A stretch of DNA of 64,000 bases, taken from Allobosea sp. Root483D1 (GTDB lineage: Bacteria > Pseudomonadota > Alphaproteobacteria > Rhizobiales > Beijerinckiaceae). The stretch spans positions 542,420 to 606,419 of the forward strand of contig NZ_LMJW01000022.1 in the NCBI RefSeq assembly GCF_001429505.1, given 5' to 3'. Made by a program: the position numbers and the translations under genes. Shown piece after piece: positions 54,811 through 63,513 of the stretch (the first letter of the stretch is position 1; every line of letters starts with the position of its first letter). The notes beneath the pieces were generated by a model. That model was not told the origin of the DNA. It searched no databases and saw only the letters and a list, made by a program, of their open reading frames with translations.

Positions 54811-55596
54811 CTACGCCTCCTTCTTCTGTCCACTCATGGCGAGCAGGACGAGCAGGAAGGAGGCCGCCGTTAGCAAGGTCGAGATCGAGGCGATGGTCGG
54901 ATCGATCTCGTCGCGCAGCGCGGTGAACATGCGCTTGGTCAGGGTCTGGTACTGACCGCCGGAGACGAAGAGCGCGATGATCGTCTCGTCGATCGCCGAG
55001 ATGAAGGCGAAGACGGCGCCAGCGAAGACGCTGGCCTTGATCTGCGGCAGGGTCACCGTCAGGAACGCGCGCAGGCGGTTCATGCCGAGGCTGCGCGCCA
55101 CCATCTCCTGCGTCTTGTCGAAGCTCTGCAGCCCGGCGACGACCGAGGTGATGACATAGGGCAGGCCGAGCATGACATTGGCCAGCACCAGCCCGGTCAG
55201 CGTCTGGATCAGGCCGAGCTTGGCGTAGACGAAGAAGATGCCGATCGCGACGATGATGATCGGCACGATCAGCGGCAGCATCAGCACCATGTGCAAAGAG
55301 CGCATCAGCCGGTTCTGGGCGTTGCTGATCGCATAGGCGGCGGCGGTGCCGAGCGGCGTCGCGATCAGCACCGTCAGCACGCCGAGCATGAGGCTCATCC
55401 GCGTGCCCTGCATCCAGTTCGGATTGCCGAAATACTCTTGGTACCAGCGCAAAGAGAGCGCCGGCGGCGGGAAGGTCAGGAAGCGTGTGCTCGAGAACGA
55501 CATCGGCACGATGATCAGCACCGGCAGCATCAGGTAGATCAGGATCAGCCCGACGAGGAGGCCGAAGGCGAGGCGGGGCAGGAGGGTGGTTTTCAT
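54811..55596 (-). CDS. ABC importer permease, PotC type
   Basis: 261 aa from the ATG at 55596, overlapping the PotB-type gene by 4 bp. Six helices: TM1 LAFGLLVGLILIYLMLPVLIIVP, then the family sequence MSFSSTRFLTFPPPALSLRWYQEYF, LGVLTVLIATPLGTAAAYAI, a central helix pair, and the EAA loop (MVARSLGMNRLRAFLTVTLPQIKASVFAGAVFAFISAIDE). This is the standard PotC/YdcV layout. Last gene of the operon headed by the PotA-type ATPase. It imports a polyamine-like or similar cationic solute with the PotB-type partner. Confidence 0.88.
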   Translation of the reverse strand: MKTTLLPRLAFGLLVGLILIYLMLPVLIIVPMSFSSTRFLTFPPPALSLRWYQEYFGNPNWMQGTRMSLMLGVLTVLIATPLGTAAAYAISNAQNRLMRSLHMVLMLPLIVPIIIVAIGIFFVYAKLGLIQTLTGLVLANVMLGLPYVITSVVAGLQSFDKTQEMVARSLGMNRLRAFLTVTLPQIKASVFAGAVFAFISAIDETIIALFVSGGQYQTLTKRMFTALRDEIDPTIASISTLLTAASFLLVLLAMSGQKKEA

Positions 55597-56462
55597 TTCT
55601 GGCCCAGCATCTTGTCGAGCGGGATGATGCGGCCGACGGCCGCGAAGATCGCCAGCACGCAGATAAGCAGCACGACGCCGACGGCGCTGGCCGCGCCCCA
55701 CTGGTTGTAGAGCTCGACATTCCGGCTCACGACCATCGAGATCATGATCGTGCGGCCGCCGCCGAGCAGCTCGGGCGTGATGTAGAAGCCGAGGGTCAGC
55801 ACGAAGACCAAGGTGAGCCCGGCGACGACGCCCGGCAACGACAGCGGCAGGAAGATGCGCCGGAAGCTGTAGAGCGGGCCGCCGCCGAGGCTGGCGCCGG
55901 CGAGCATCAGCTCGCGCGGGATCTTCTGCATGGTCGAGTAGAGCGGCAGCACCATGAACGGCAGGAGGATGTGGACCGTGGCGATGACAGTGCCGAGCTC
56001 GTTGTGCACCATTGCCAAGGGCTCGGTGATCAGCCCGAAGCGTTCGAGCAGCTGGTTGGCGACGCCGGTGCGCTGCAGCAGCACGAGCCAGGCATAGGCG
56101 CGCACCAGAACGCTGGTCCAGAATGGCAGCATCACGCAGGCCAGGATCAGCACGTTCCACGGCCGCTTGGCATGGGCTGCCGCATAGGCCACCGGGTAGC
56201 CGAGGAGCAGGGTGAGGAGCGTCACCATCAAGGCGATGCGGAAGGTCAGCGCAAAGCTGCGCCAGTAGACCTCCTCGGTGAAGATGCGGCGGTAATGCTC
56301 CAGCGTGAAGCCGTTGTCGTAGATCGACTGTGCCGCCAGCCAGCCGACCGGGATCACCACCAGCGCGGCGATCACAAGCACGGCCGGCGCCGCGAGCAGC
56401 GTCATCAGCGCCTGCTCGCGGCGCTGATGACGGAGGGATGGGTCGATCGTGCTGGTGCTCAT
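55593..56462 (-). CDS. ABC importer permease, PotB type
   Basis: 289 aa. After a polar N-terminus, TM1 is MTLLAAPAVLVIAALVVIPVGWLAAQSI; then NGFTLEHYRRIFTEEVYWRSFALTFRIALMVTLLTLLLGYPVAYAAA and RAYAWLVLLQRTGVANQLL, the classic PotB/YdcU pattern. The EAA loop (PRELMLAGASLGGGPLYSFRRIFLPLSLPGVVAGL) contacts the ATPase. It forms the channel with the PotC-type permease. A 150-bp gap with a palindromic element separates it from the binding-protein gene upstream. Confidence 0.88.
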   Translation of the reverse strand: MSTSTIDPSLRHQRREQALMTLLAAPAVLVIAALVVIPVGWLAAQSIYDNGFTLEHYRRIFTEEVYWRSFALTFRIALMVTLLTLLLGYPVAYAAAHAKRPWNVLILACVMLPFWTSVLVRAYAWLVLLQRTGVANQLLERFGLITEPLAMVHNELGTVIATVHILLPFMVLPLYSTMQKIPRELMLAGASLGGGPLYSFRRIFLPLSLPGVVAGLTLVFVLTLGFYITPELLGGGRTIMISMVVSRNVELYNQWGAASAVGVVLLICVLAIFAAVGRIIPLDKMLGQK

Positions 56463-56498
56463 CTCGTCACCTTGGTCATGGCCGGAGCCTCACCCGTC

Positions 56499-56598
56499 AT
56501 GCTCGGGCTTGACCCGAGCATCTCGTGTCGGATGAGGCGCCTCTTGGTACCTTCGTGTCATGAGATTCTCGGGTCTGCGCTGCGCTTCGCCCGAGAAT
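56499..56598. repeat. Pair of palindromic repeat hairpins inside the pot-like operon
   Basis: Two perfect hairpins: ATGCTCGGG with CCCGAGCAT (56499-56521) and ATTCTCGGG with CCCGAGAAT (56565-56598). This CGGG-stem pair is of the dispersed palindromic type I associate with Hyphomicrobiales genomes. Placed between the binding-protein and permease genes, it could protect the upstream mRNA and raise binding-protein output. Confidence 0.65.
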
Positions 56599-56612
56599 GA
56601 CGTTCCTGCACT

Positions 56613-57668
56613 TCACTTCTGCATGAACTGCAGCCAGCGCTTCTCGGCGGCCTCGCCGGCCGGCGAGGTCCACCAGGCATAGGACATCAGCGCCTGCACC
56701 TTGGCGTTCTCGGGGGCACTCGGCAGTTCCTTGACCCGCGCCTCGGAGATGACCTTCGTGTCGTAGGCCTTCGGATTGGCCGGGCCGTAGTCGATGTGCA
56801 GCGGCAGATTGGCCTGGTGCACCGGATCGACCGCCTCGTTCAGGAACTTGATCGCGGTCGGCAGGTTGGGCGCCCCCTTCAGCACGCAGAGCGAGGTGCT
56901 CTGCAGGATGCCCTGGTTGTAGGTGTAGGTGACCTTGGCGCCTTCCTTGGCGAGGGCGCTGATGCGGCCGTTCCAGGCCATCACCATGTCGACCTCGCCG
57001 TCGTTGAGGAGCTGGGCCGACTGGGCGCCGGAGGTCCACCACACCGTGATGTTCGGCTTGACCTCCTCGAGCTTCTTGAAGGCGCGGTCGACGTCGAGCG
57101 GGTAAAGCTTGTCGGCGGCGACGCCGTCGGCCATCAGTGCTGCTTCCAGCGTCGCCAGCGGGTGGTTGCGCAGCGAGCGGCGGCCCGGAAACTTCTTCAC
57201 ATCCCAGAAATCGGCCCAGCTCTTGGGCGCGCTGGCCGCGTCCGGGAATTTCTTCAGATTGTAGCCGAGCACGCTCGAATAGAACTCGTAGGCCACCGAA
57301 TAGTCGCTGCGGTACTCGGCCGGCATCGCCGCGGCGTTCGGGATCTTGCTGAAGTCGAGCTTCTCGACGATGCCCTGTTCGCCGCCGCGCAGGCAGAAAT
57401 TGGTGGCGACGTCGACCACGTCCCAGGTCGGCTTACCCGATGCGACCTGCGAGCGCATGATCGGCCAGGCGTCCGGCACGCTGTCTTGGTTGATGGTGAT
57501 GCCGAGCTTCTTGGCGCTCGGATCGAGGATCGCGATGGTCTGCGCCTTCTGATAGGCGCCGCCCTGCGAGACGAACATGATCTGCTCGGCCGCGCTGGCG
57601 GAGCCGAGCGCTGCGAGGGAGAACCCTGCGACGGCGCAGGTCGTCCGGAAATTCAAGCTCTTGGCCAT
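56613..57668 (-). CDS. Periplasmic binding protein of a Pot-like ABC importer
   Basis: 351 aa with a signal peptide (MAKSLNFRTTCAVAGFSLAA, cleavage likely after SASA). The mature protein matches the PotD/SBP_bac_8 class: EQIMFVSQGGAYQKAQT, SGKPTWDVVDVATN, SVLGYNLKKFP, SWADFWDVKKFPGRRSLRNHP, TVWWTSGAQSAQLLNDGEVDMVMAWNGR. Solutes of this class are polyamines, GABA or similar cations. It follows the FAD oxidase gene by 37 bp in the operon, so the oxidase probably acts on the solute it delivers. Confidence 0.85.
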   Translation of the reverse strand: MAKSLNFRTTCAVAGFSLAALGSASAAEQIMFVSQGGAYQKAQTIAILDPSAKKLGITINQDSVPDAWPIMRSQVASGKPTWDVVDVATNFCLRGGEQGIVEKLDFSKIPNAAAMPAEYRSDYSVAYEFYSSVLGYNLKKFPDAASAPKSWADFWDVKKFPGRRSLRNHPLATLEAALMADGVAADKLYPLDVDRAFKKLEEVKPNITVWWTSGAQSAQLLNDGEVDMVMAWNGRISALAKEGAKVTYTYNQGILQSTSLCVLKGAPNLPTAIKFLNEAVDPVHQANLPLHIDYGPANPKAYDTKVISEARVKELPSAPENAKVQALMSYAWWTSPAGEAAEKRWLQFMQK

Positions 57669-57705
57669 GTCCTGTTCCCCTGTTGTTGGATCGGAGCTTC
57701 GAGGC

Positions 57706-59019
57706 CTACCGCCCGATCGCGTCTAGAAACTGGTACCAGCCGGCGACCAGACGGACCGCCGGTTCTCGAAGCGGATAGAAGGGCAAGGGCCGCATGCGGC
57801 CGATGTCGAGCAGCCCGACATCGGGGCGCTCGCCACGCGCGAAGGCGGCGAGATAGCGCCCCATCAGGCTCGACATGGCGACGCCGGCGCCGTTGTAGCC
57901 CATGGCAACCATGACCCGGTCGTCGACACGGCCGACATGCGGCATGGAATCGAGCGTCATCGCGACCAGCCCCGACCAGGAAAAGGCCAGCGGCACATCG
58001 GCGACCTGCGGGAAGATGCCGATCATCGCCTTGTGCAAAGCATTGAAGGCAGCGGCGGAATCCGCCTTGCCGAAGGCGCCGCGGCCGCCGAAGACGATCC
58101 GGTCGTCGACCATGCGGAACCAGCGCATCATCCGCTTGGTCTCGGTATAGGTCCGGCCCGTCGGCATCACGCTGGCGGCGAGGTTCGGCGAGAGTTTTTC
58201 GGTCGCGATGATCGCGCTGCGGAACGGGATCAGCGTGCGCTGGTACTCGCGGGTCGCGGGCGTCAGGTCTGAGTAGCTGTTGGTGGCGATGATCGCCTGC
58301 CTGGCCCGCACCGTGCCCCGCGGCGTCTCGACCAGCACGCCGTCGCGTTCGCGCTTGAGGCTGAGCGCCGGCGTCTGGCTATGGACGGGGATGCCCTGCG
58401 AGGCCACGCCGCGGGCAAGGCCGCGCAGATAGTTGAGCGGGTGGATGCCGCCCGAGCCGGCGTTGAGCACGCCGCCGACGAAGCCGGCCGAGCCTGTCTC
58501 CTCACGCACCTGTCCGGCATCGAGCACGGTCATCGTGGTGTCGCCGAGTTCGGCGCGAAGCCACTCGGCCTCCTTCACGGCATAGGCCAGCGTTTCGTGA
58601 TTGTGCGCGGCCTTGACCTGGCCGGCGCGGGACAATCCGGCATCCTGGATGCCATGGGCGTCGACCAGCTCGGCGACGATGTCGGTCGCCTCATGGGCGA
58701 TATCGTACATGCGTTTCGCCATGCCCCGGCCATGGGCGGCGGCGATCGCCGGGAAGGACAGGCGGAACTTCGCGGTGATGACCCCGCCATTGCGACCGCT
58801 CGCGCCCCAGCCGGGCTCATTCGCTTCGAGCACGACAGGCGCAAGGCCGCTGGCGGCCAGATGATGGGCGGCCGAGAGCCCGGTATAGCCGGCGCCGATG
58901 ATCACGATGTCCGCCTGCGCGTCGCCAAAAAGCGGCGGCAGCGCAGCCAGTGGCGACGCCGTCGCCCGCCAGAGCGAGGGTGCGGCGTCGAGGGCCTGCC
59001 AGGAGGTCGGCTCGGCCAT
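57706..59019 (-). CDS. FAD-dependent oxidoreductase (DAO family) in the Pot-like operon
   Basis: 437 aa from the ATG at 59019; the open frame extends upstream into the HAD gene but without family support. The N-terminus WQALDAAPSLWRATA fits amine-oxidase DAO members; the FAD motif ADIVIIGAGYTGLSAAHHLAASG is near 37-59, then GWGASGRNGGVITAKFR, IATNSYSDLTP, GRGAFGKADSAAAF, VPLAFSWSGLVAMTLDSMPHVG and VAMGYNGAGVAMS. It is paralogous in layout to the oxidase at 53286-54563. Being inside the importer operon, it likely oxidises the imported amine or N-methyl amino acid to an aldehyde or keto acid. Confidence 0.83.
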   Translation of the reverse strand: MAEPTSWQALDAAPSLWRATASPLAALPPLFGDAQADIVIIGAGYTGLSAAHHLAASGLAPVVLEANEPGWGASGRNGGVITAKFRLSFPAIAAAHGRGMAKRMYDIAHEATDIVAELVDAHGIQDAGLSRAGQVKAAHNHETLAYAVKEAEWLRAELGDTTMTVLDAGQVREETGSAGFVGGVLNAGSGGIHPLNYLRGLARGVASQGIPVHSQTPALSLKRERDGVLVETPRGTVRARQAIIATNSYSDLTPATREYQRTLIPFRSAIIATEKLSPNLAASVMPTGRTYTETKRMMRWFRMVDDRIVFGGRGAFGKADSAAAFNALHKAMIGIFPQVADVPLAFSWSGLVAMTLDSMPHVGRVDDRVMVAMGYNGAGVAMSSLMGRYLAAFARGERPDVGLLDIGRMRPLPFYPLREPAVRLVAGWYQFLDAIGR

Positions 59020-59027
59020 CACGGGGA

Positions 59028-59732
59028 TCAGGCCCGTTCCGCCTCGACCGCGTCGGCAAGCGCCTTCAGCGTCGGGAAATGAAAATCGGGCTTGGTGATC
59101 TCGGGCACCGCCGGCGTGCCGCCAAAACCCTTCTGGCCCTGGCGGCGCTCGATCCAACAGGTGGCGTAGCCGAGCGATTTGGCGACGCGGATGTCGTGAT
59201 ACTGGCTCTGCGCGACGTGGAGGATCTCCTCCTGCTTGTAGCCGAAGGCCGATTGGCGGCCGCGGTTGAAGGCAAAGTAGAGCGGATCGGGCTTGGGGTG
59301 GATCGCCTCGTCAGCGGTGATGCTGTCGTGGAACGGGTTGCCGAGCGTATGCGAGTAGCAGGTGAAGCTCGGCCGGTCGGCATTGGTCATCGCCACCAGC
59401 CGGTAGTGCTTGCGCAGCCGCGCCAGCGCTTCAGCCGAATCCGGGAAGGCGGGGTGGCGCAGGATGGCGAGCTGGAAGGCATCAGCCGTGGCGTCGTCTT
59501 GCGGCAGGCCGAGTTCCTTGGCGAGATGGATGTAGACGAGCTTCATCACCTCGCTGGAACGCTCGTGATGCAGCTCGCGGCCCTTGAGATAGGGCGCGAA
59601 GATCTCGTCGTCGCTGAGTTTGGCGGCAGCTGGACCGCCGAGACGCCGGACCGCGCCGAGGACGCCGGCCTCGAAGTCGATCAGCGTACCGACGACGTCG
59701 AATGTGAGAACCTTGAAATCGCTGAGGGCCAT
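59028..59732 (-). CDS. HAD-superfamily hydrolase (type II haloacid dehalogenase-like)
   Basis: 234 aa. Motif I FDVVGTLIDFEAG supplies the nucleophile Asp near residue 11; motif II is VAMTNADRPSF; motif III Lys in HPKPDPLYFAF; motif IV is replaced by ILHVAQSQYHDIRVAKSLGY, the form seen in type II dehalogenase-like members. It lies 27 bp after the PotA-type ATPase and 8 bp before the oxidase. A similar HAD gene sits at the window's right end beside an aldehyde dehydrogenase, so HAD proteins seem tied to this pathway. Substrate unknown; a phosphatase role is as possible as dehalogenation. Confidence 0.82.
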   Translation of the reverse strand: MALSDFKVLTFDVVGTLIDFEAGVLGAVRRLGGPAAAKLSDDEIFAPYLKGRELHHERSSEVMKLVYIHLAKELGLPQDDATADAFQLAILRHPAFPDSAEALARLRKHYRLVAMTNADRPSFTCYSHTLGNPFHDSITADEAIHPKPDPLYFAFNRGRQSAFGYKQEEILHVAQSQYHDIRVAKSLGYATCWIERRQGQKGFGGTPAVPEITKPDFHFPTLKALADAVEAERA

Positions 59733-59759
59733 GGTCTGGTATCTCTGCTGGGGAGGGGG

Positions 59760-60845
59760 TCAGGCGCCGGCTTTCGGCACGATGATCGTGTCCTGCGGGT
59801 GCAGGCTGAGGGCGAGGCGCTCGCCGACCGGCGGGATGCGGCCGGCGGCTTCGTAATGGCTGGGCTGGCGCAGGCTCAAGGGCGTGCCGTCGTCGAGCGC
59901 GAGGAAGACGCGCAGGCTCTCGCCCTGGAACACGACATCGGTGACGCGGGCTTCGAGCCGGTTGCGCTCCGGGCTGCCGGAGCCGTCCTCGATCAGCAGC
60001 TTCTCGGTCTGGATGGCGAGGACGAGCTCGCCGGTCGCAGCGATCGGGCGGGCGCTCTTCAGCACCGTCCCGGCGAGGGAAACGCTGTCCTGCCCGGCGC
60101 GCTCGACCGGCAGCAGCGTCGCCTCGCCGATGAAGCTGGCGACGAAGGCGTTGGCGGGGTGGTCGTGCAGGCGCTCGGGCTTGTCGATCTGGACCAGCTT
60201 GCCGTCCTTCAGGATGGCGACGCGGTCACTCATCGTCAGCGCCTCGCGCTGGTCGTGGGTGACGTAGATGATCGTGGCGCCCAGCCGCTTGTGGAGCTGG
60301 CGCAGCTCGATCTGCATGTTTTCGCGTAGTTGCTTGTCGAGCGCCGAGAGCGGCTCGTCCATCAGGATCAGGCGCGGCTCGAAGATCATGGCGCGGGCAA
60401 GCGCGACGCGCTGGCGCTGGCCGCCGGAGAGCTGGCCGATGCCGCGCTCCTCATAGCCGGCGAGGTCGACCATGGCGAGCGCGCCGCGGACCTTCTCGGC
60501 ATAGCTCGACTTCGGCAGGCGTCGCGCCCGCAAGGGGAAGGCGACGTTCTCGCCGACGCTCATATGCGGGAACAGGGCGTAGTTCTGGAAGACGATGCCG
60601 ATATCGCGCTTGTGCGGCGGGGTATAGGTGACGTCGCGGCCGCCGAGGTGGACCGAGCCGCCGGAGGGCTGGATGAAGCCGCCGAGGATGCCGAGCAAGG
60701 TGGTCTTGCCCGAGCCGGATGGGCCGAGCAGCGAGACGAATTCCTGCGGGGCGATGTCGAGCGAGACGTCGTCGAGAGCCCGCACCGAGCCGTAATGCTT
60801 GCTCGCGGACCTGATCTCGACGCGTTCACCGCCTATCGTGGCCAT
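59760..60845 (-). CDS. ABC importer ATP-binding protein, PotA type
   Basis: 361 aa from the ATG at 60845 with GGGAGA upstream. The ATPase domain shows Walker A GPSGSGKTT near 43, Q-loop VFQNYALFPHMSVGENVAFPL, signature LSGGQRQRV, Walker B LILMDEPLSALD, switch His YVTHDQREAL; a TOBE-type regulatory domain fills the C-terminal ~120 residues. This order is that of PotA. First gene of a six-gene operon: ATPase, HAD hydrolase, FAD oxidase, binding protein, PotB-type, PotC-type. The divergent LysR gene is the likely regulator. Confidence 0.88.
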   Translation of the reverse strand: MATIGGERVEIRSASKHYGSVRALDDVSLDIAPQEFVSLLGPSGSGKTTLLGILGGFIQPSGGSVHLGGRDVTYTPPHKRDIGIVFQNYALFPHMSVGENVAFPLRARRLPKSSYAEKVRGALAMVDLAGYEERGIGQLSGGQRQRVALARAMIFEPRLILMDEPLSALDKQLRENMQIELRQLHKRLGATIIYVTHDQREALTMSDRVAILKDGKLVQIDKPERLHDHPANAFVASFIGEATLLPVERAGQDSVSLAGTVLKSARPIAATGELVLAIQTEKLLIEDGSGSPERNRLEARVTDVVFQGESLRVFLALDDGTPLSLRQPSHYEAAGRIPPVGERLALSLHPQDTIIVPKAGA

Positions 60846-61050
60846 GGCATTCTCCCGTTCGGATACAGCGACATCGCGGCACTGCTCAGGCAAAGACCGT
60901 TTTCGGGACGGGCCATAAGGTGATCTTATGGCGAACCGCACCGGCGCTGGTGCCATCAGGCGGTGCGAGCCTCTGCCGGGGCGTCACCGCAAGCTGCATT
61001 CGATGAGCTTATGAAAGGGGATTTCGGCCTCTTGCCGCAATTGCCAAATA

Positions 61051-61072
61051 ATCAGGGAAAACATAACCTGAT
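61051..61072. promoter_or_regulatory. Inverted repeat, candidate LysR operator
   Basis: ATCAGG-N10-CCTGAT immediately before the LysR gene start (61076), in the 230-bp divergent region shared with the PotA-type gene. Position and a spaced dyad suit autorepression and control of the divergent operon, but there is no T-N11-A core. Confidence 0.45.
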
Positions 61073-61075
61073 GTA

Positions 61076-62029
61076 ATGTCAGAGCTGCGCCGCATGGTCT
61101 CGTCGAGCAATGCGCTCTTCGTCTTCGAGGCGGCGGCGCGCAGCGGCAGCTTCACCCGCGCGGCGGAGGAACTGAACGTCACGCAGCCGGCGGTCAGCCG
61201 CATGCTGTCGCGCTTCGAGAGCCATCTCGGCCTGCGCCTGTTCGAGCGCGGTCGGCAGGGCGCCGTGCTGACCCCGCAGGGCGAGGTGCTCTATCGCCGG
61301 GTGGCGGTCGGCTTCCGCAGCATCGAGACCGGGCTCGTCGAGATCGAGCAATTGCGCGCCGGCAAGGAGATCGTGACGATCTCGGTCTCCTCCGCCTTCA
61401 CCACGCATTGGCTGATGCCGCGCATGGACCGCTTCCAGAAGCGCTTCCCGGGTGTCGATCTGCGCTTCCAGATGATCGCCGGCTCGCTGCGCGGGCCGGT
61501 CGACAACGTCGATCTCGGCATGCGCTTCCTCGACGGCGGCGAGACGGTGCCGGCAGAGGCGATGGTGGTGCGTGAGGTCATGCTGCCGGTCTGCAGCCCC
61601 GGCTACCGGCAGGCCGAGCCCGAAGCCGAGGTGACGGGCGAGGGCAACACCATCATCAACCTGACCGATTCAGCCCTCGACTGGGCCGAGCGCTACCCGC
61701 CGTTCGCCACCGGCCGGGCGGGGCCGGTCAAGACGCTGAGTTTCTCCGACTACGCCGTGGTGGTGCAGGCGGCGCTGCTCGGCCAGGGCGTCGCCTTCGG
61801 CTGGATCACGGTGGTGTCGCATGGGCTGATGTCGGGCGCGCTGGTGCCGGCCAGCGACCGGCTGACGCGGGGTGAGCGTGCCTGCGTGCTGCTGACGCCG
61901 CGCAACCGCCCGCCGCGTCCCGTCGTAGGCGAGATCCGGCACTGGATCGGCACGGAGCTGAAAACCGAGATCGAGGCGATCGACACGCTCCATCCAGGAC
62001 TCGCCCTGATGCAGGCCTGCTATGGCTGA
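61076..62029 (+). CDS. LysR-family transcriptional regulator (GcvA-like)
   Basis: 317 aa. The N-terminal winged helix is clear: NALFVFEAAARSGSFTRAAEELNVTQPAVSRMLSRFESHLGLRLFERGRQGAVLTPQGEVLYRRV. The C-terminal substrate-binding domain (TISVSSAFTTHWLMPRMDRFQKRFPGVDLRFQ, then LLGQGVAFGWITVV) follows the GcvA/AmpR-like pattern. Divergent from the Pot-like operon, convergent with the aldehyde dehydrogenase gene. It probably senses the imported amine or its product and controls the divergent operon through the dyad at 61051-61072. Confidence 0.87.
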   Translation: MSELRRMVSSSNALFVFEAAARSGSFTRAAEELNVTQPAVSRMLSRFESHLGLRLFERGRQGAVLTPQGEVLYRRVAVGFRSIETGLVEIEQLRAGKEIVTISVSSAFTTHWLMPRMDRFQKRFPGVDLRFQMIAGSLRGPVDNVDLGMRFLDGGETVPAEAMVVREVMLPVCSPGYRQAEPEAEVTGEGNTIINLTDSALDWAERYPPFATGRAGPVKTLSFSDYAVVVQAALLGQGVAFGWITVVSHGLMSGALVPASDRLTRGERACVLLTPRNRPPRPVVGEIRHWIGTELKTEIEAIDTLHPGLALMQACYG

Positions 62030-62040
62030 GGGCGCGTCCC

Positions 62041-63510
62041 TCAGCTCGCGATGTCGATCAGTACCGTCTTGTGCCGCAGGTTCTGCTCGACCGCCTGGCG
62101 GCCGAGATCCTTGCCGATACCGGAGCTCTTGTAGCCGCCGGTCGGCAGGATGAAGTCGAGCGTGCGGTTGTAACGATTGACCCAGACGGTGCCGGCCTGC
62201 AGCCGGCGCACGGCGCGTAGGGCCCGGCTGAGATCGCGCGTGTAGACGCCGGCGGCGAGACCGTATTCGGGATGATCGGCGAGGGCGAAGCCTTCTTCCT
62301 CTTCCGCGAAGGTCTGGATGGTGAGGACCGGCCCGAAGACCTCCTCGCGCACCGCCGCCGTCTCGGCGCCGACATTGCCGATCAGGGTCGGCTGGTAGAA
62401 GGCGCCGCAATGGCCGGGGATACGCCCGCCGCCCAGCAGGATCTCGGCGCCCTGATCCCGGCTCTGCGCCAGGATGGCGTCGATGCGCCGCGCCTGGGGC
62501 TCGGAGATGATCGGGGCGAAGCCGCTCGCGGCCTTCCAGGTCGGACCGGGCGTGACGGAGGAGAGCCTGCTGCGCAGCGCCGCGACCAATTCCTCGGCGA
62601 CGGACTTTTGCACGATGAGGCGCGAGCCGGCGACGCAGGCCTGCCCGGCATTGGCAAGCAGGGAGCCGGCGATGCAGGCCGCCGCCTTGTCGAGATCGGC
62701 ATCGGCGAAGACGAGCTGCGGGCTTTTCCCGCCGAGCTCGAGCGTCACCGGCTTGATGCCGCTCTCGGCGGCGGCCTTCATCACCGCGATGCCCGTGCGG
62801 GTCGAGCCGGTGAAGGAGAGCTTGGCGATGCCGGGATGGCGGCTGAGCGCGTCGCCCGTCACCGCGCCGGTGCCCTGGACGACATTGAAGATACCGGCCG
62901 GGATGCCGGCCTCGACCGCGAGCTCGGCCAGCCGCACGGTCGAGAACGGCGTCAGCTCCGACGGCTTGAGCACGATCGCATTGCCGGCGGCGAGTGCCGG
63001 CCCGGCCTTCCAGCTCGCCATGCTGAGCGGGAAGTTCCAGGGCGTGATCGCGCCGACGACGCCATAGGGCTCGGAGACGATCATGCCGAGATGGTCGCTG
63101 CGCGTTGCCGCGACCTCGCCGCCGAGCTTGTCGGCCCATTCGGAGAAGAAGCGGATGCCGTCTGCGACGCTGGCGACGTCGCCGGTCACCGCCTGGGCGA
63201 TCGGCCGGGTCGAACCGAGCGCCTCCAGCCGGCCGAGTTCCTCAGCGCGCTCCTCGATCAGATCGGCCCAGCGGCGCATGGCGCGGGCGCGCTCCCGCGG
63301 CGGACGCGTCGCCCAGCCGCTCGCGCGGACGGCGCGTGCTGCATCGGTTACCGCCCGATCGACTACGCCTGCGTCCGCCACCGGCAGCTCGGCATAGTCG
63401 ACCCGGTCGGAGGGGCGAACGACCGGGATGCGTTCGCCGTCGCCGACATTGGCGCCGCCGATATAATGGCCCGAGGCGAAGGCGACCGATTCAGGCGCGA
63501 AATCGGCCAT
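62041..63510 (-). CDS. NAD(P)-dependent aldehyde dehydrogenase
   Basis: 489 aa, all ALDH motifs: ITPWNFPLSMASWKAGPALAAGNAIVLKPSELTPFS, FTGSTRTGIAVMKAAA, VTLELGGKSPQLVFADADLD with the general-base Glu, NAGQACVAGSRLIVQ with the nucleophile Cys, EVFGPVLTIQTF, and GYKSSGIGKDLG near the end. The closest feel is to betaine-aldehyde or 4-aminobutyraldehyde/gamma-glutamyl-aminobutyraldehyde dehydrogenases. It would oxidise the aldehyde made by the oxidases or the aminotransferase nearby. It starts 3 bp after the HAD gene on the same strand, so the two are co-transcribed. Confidence 0.87.
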   Translation of the reverse strand: MADFAPESVAFASGHYIGGANVGDGERIPVVRPSDRVDYAELPVADAGVVDRAVTDAARAVRASGWATRPPRERARAMRRWADLIEERAEELGRLEALGSTRPIAQAVTGDVASVADGIRFFSEWADKLGGEVAATRSDHLGMIVSEPYGVVGAITPWNFPLSMASWKAGPALAAGNAIVLKPSELTPFSTVRLAELAVEAGIPAGIFNVVQGTGAVTGDALSRHPGIAKLSFTGSTRTGIAVMKAAAESGIKPVTLELGGKSPQLVFADADLDKAAACIAGSLLANAGQACVAGSRLIVQKSVAEELVAALRSRLSSVTPGPTWKAASGFAPIISEPQARRIDAILAQSRDQGAEILLGGGRIPGHCGAFYQPTLIGNVGAETAAVREEVFGPVLTIQTFAEEEEGFALADHPEYGLAAGVYTRDLSRALRAVRRLQAGTVWVNRYNRTLDFILPTGGYKSSGIGKDLGRQAVEQNLRHKTVLIDIAS

Positions 63511-63513
63511 GGT

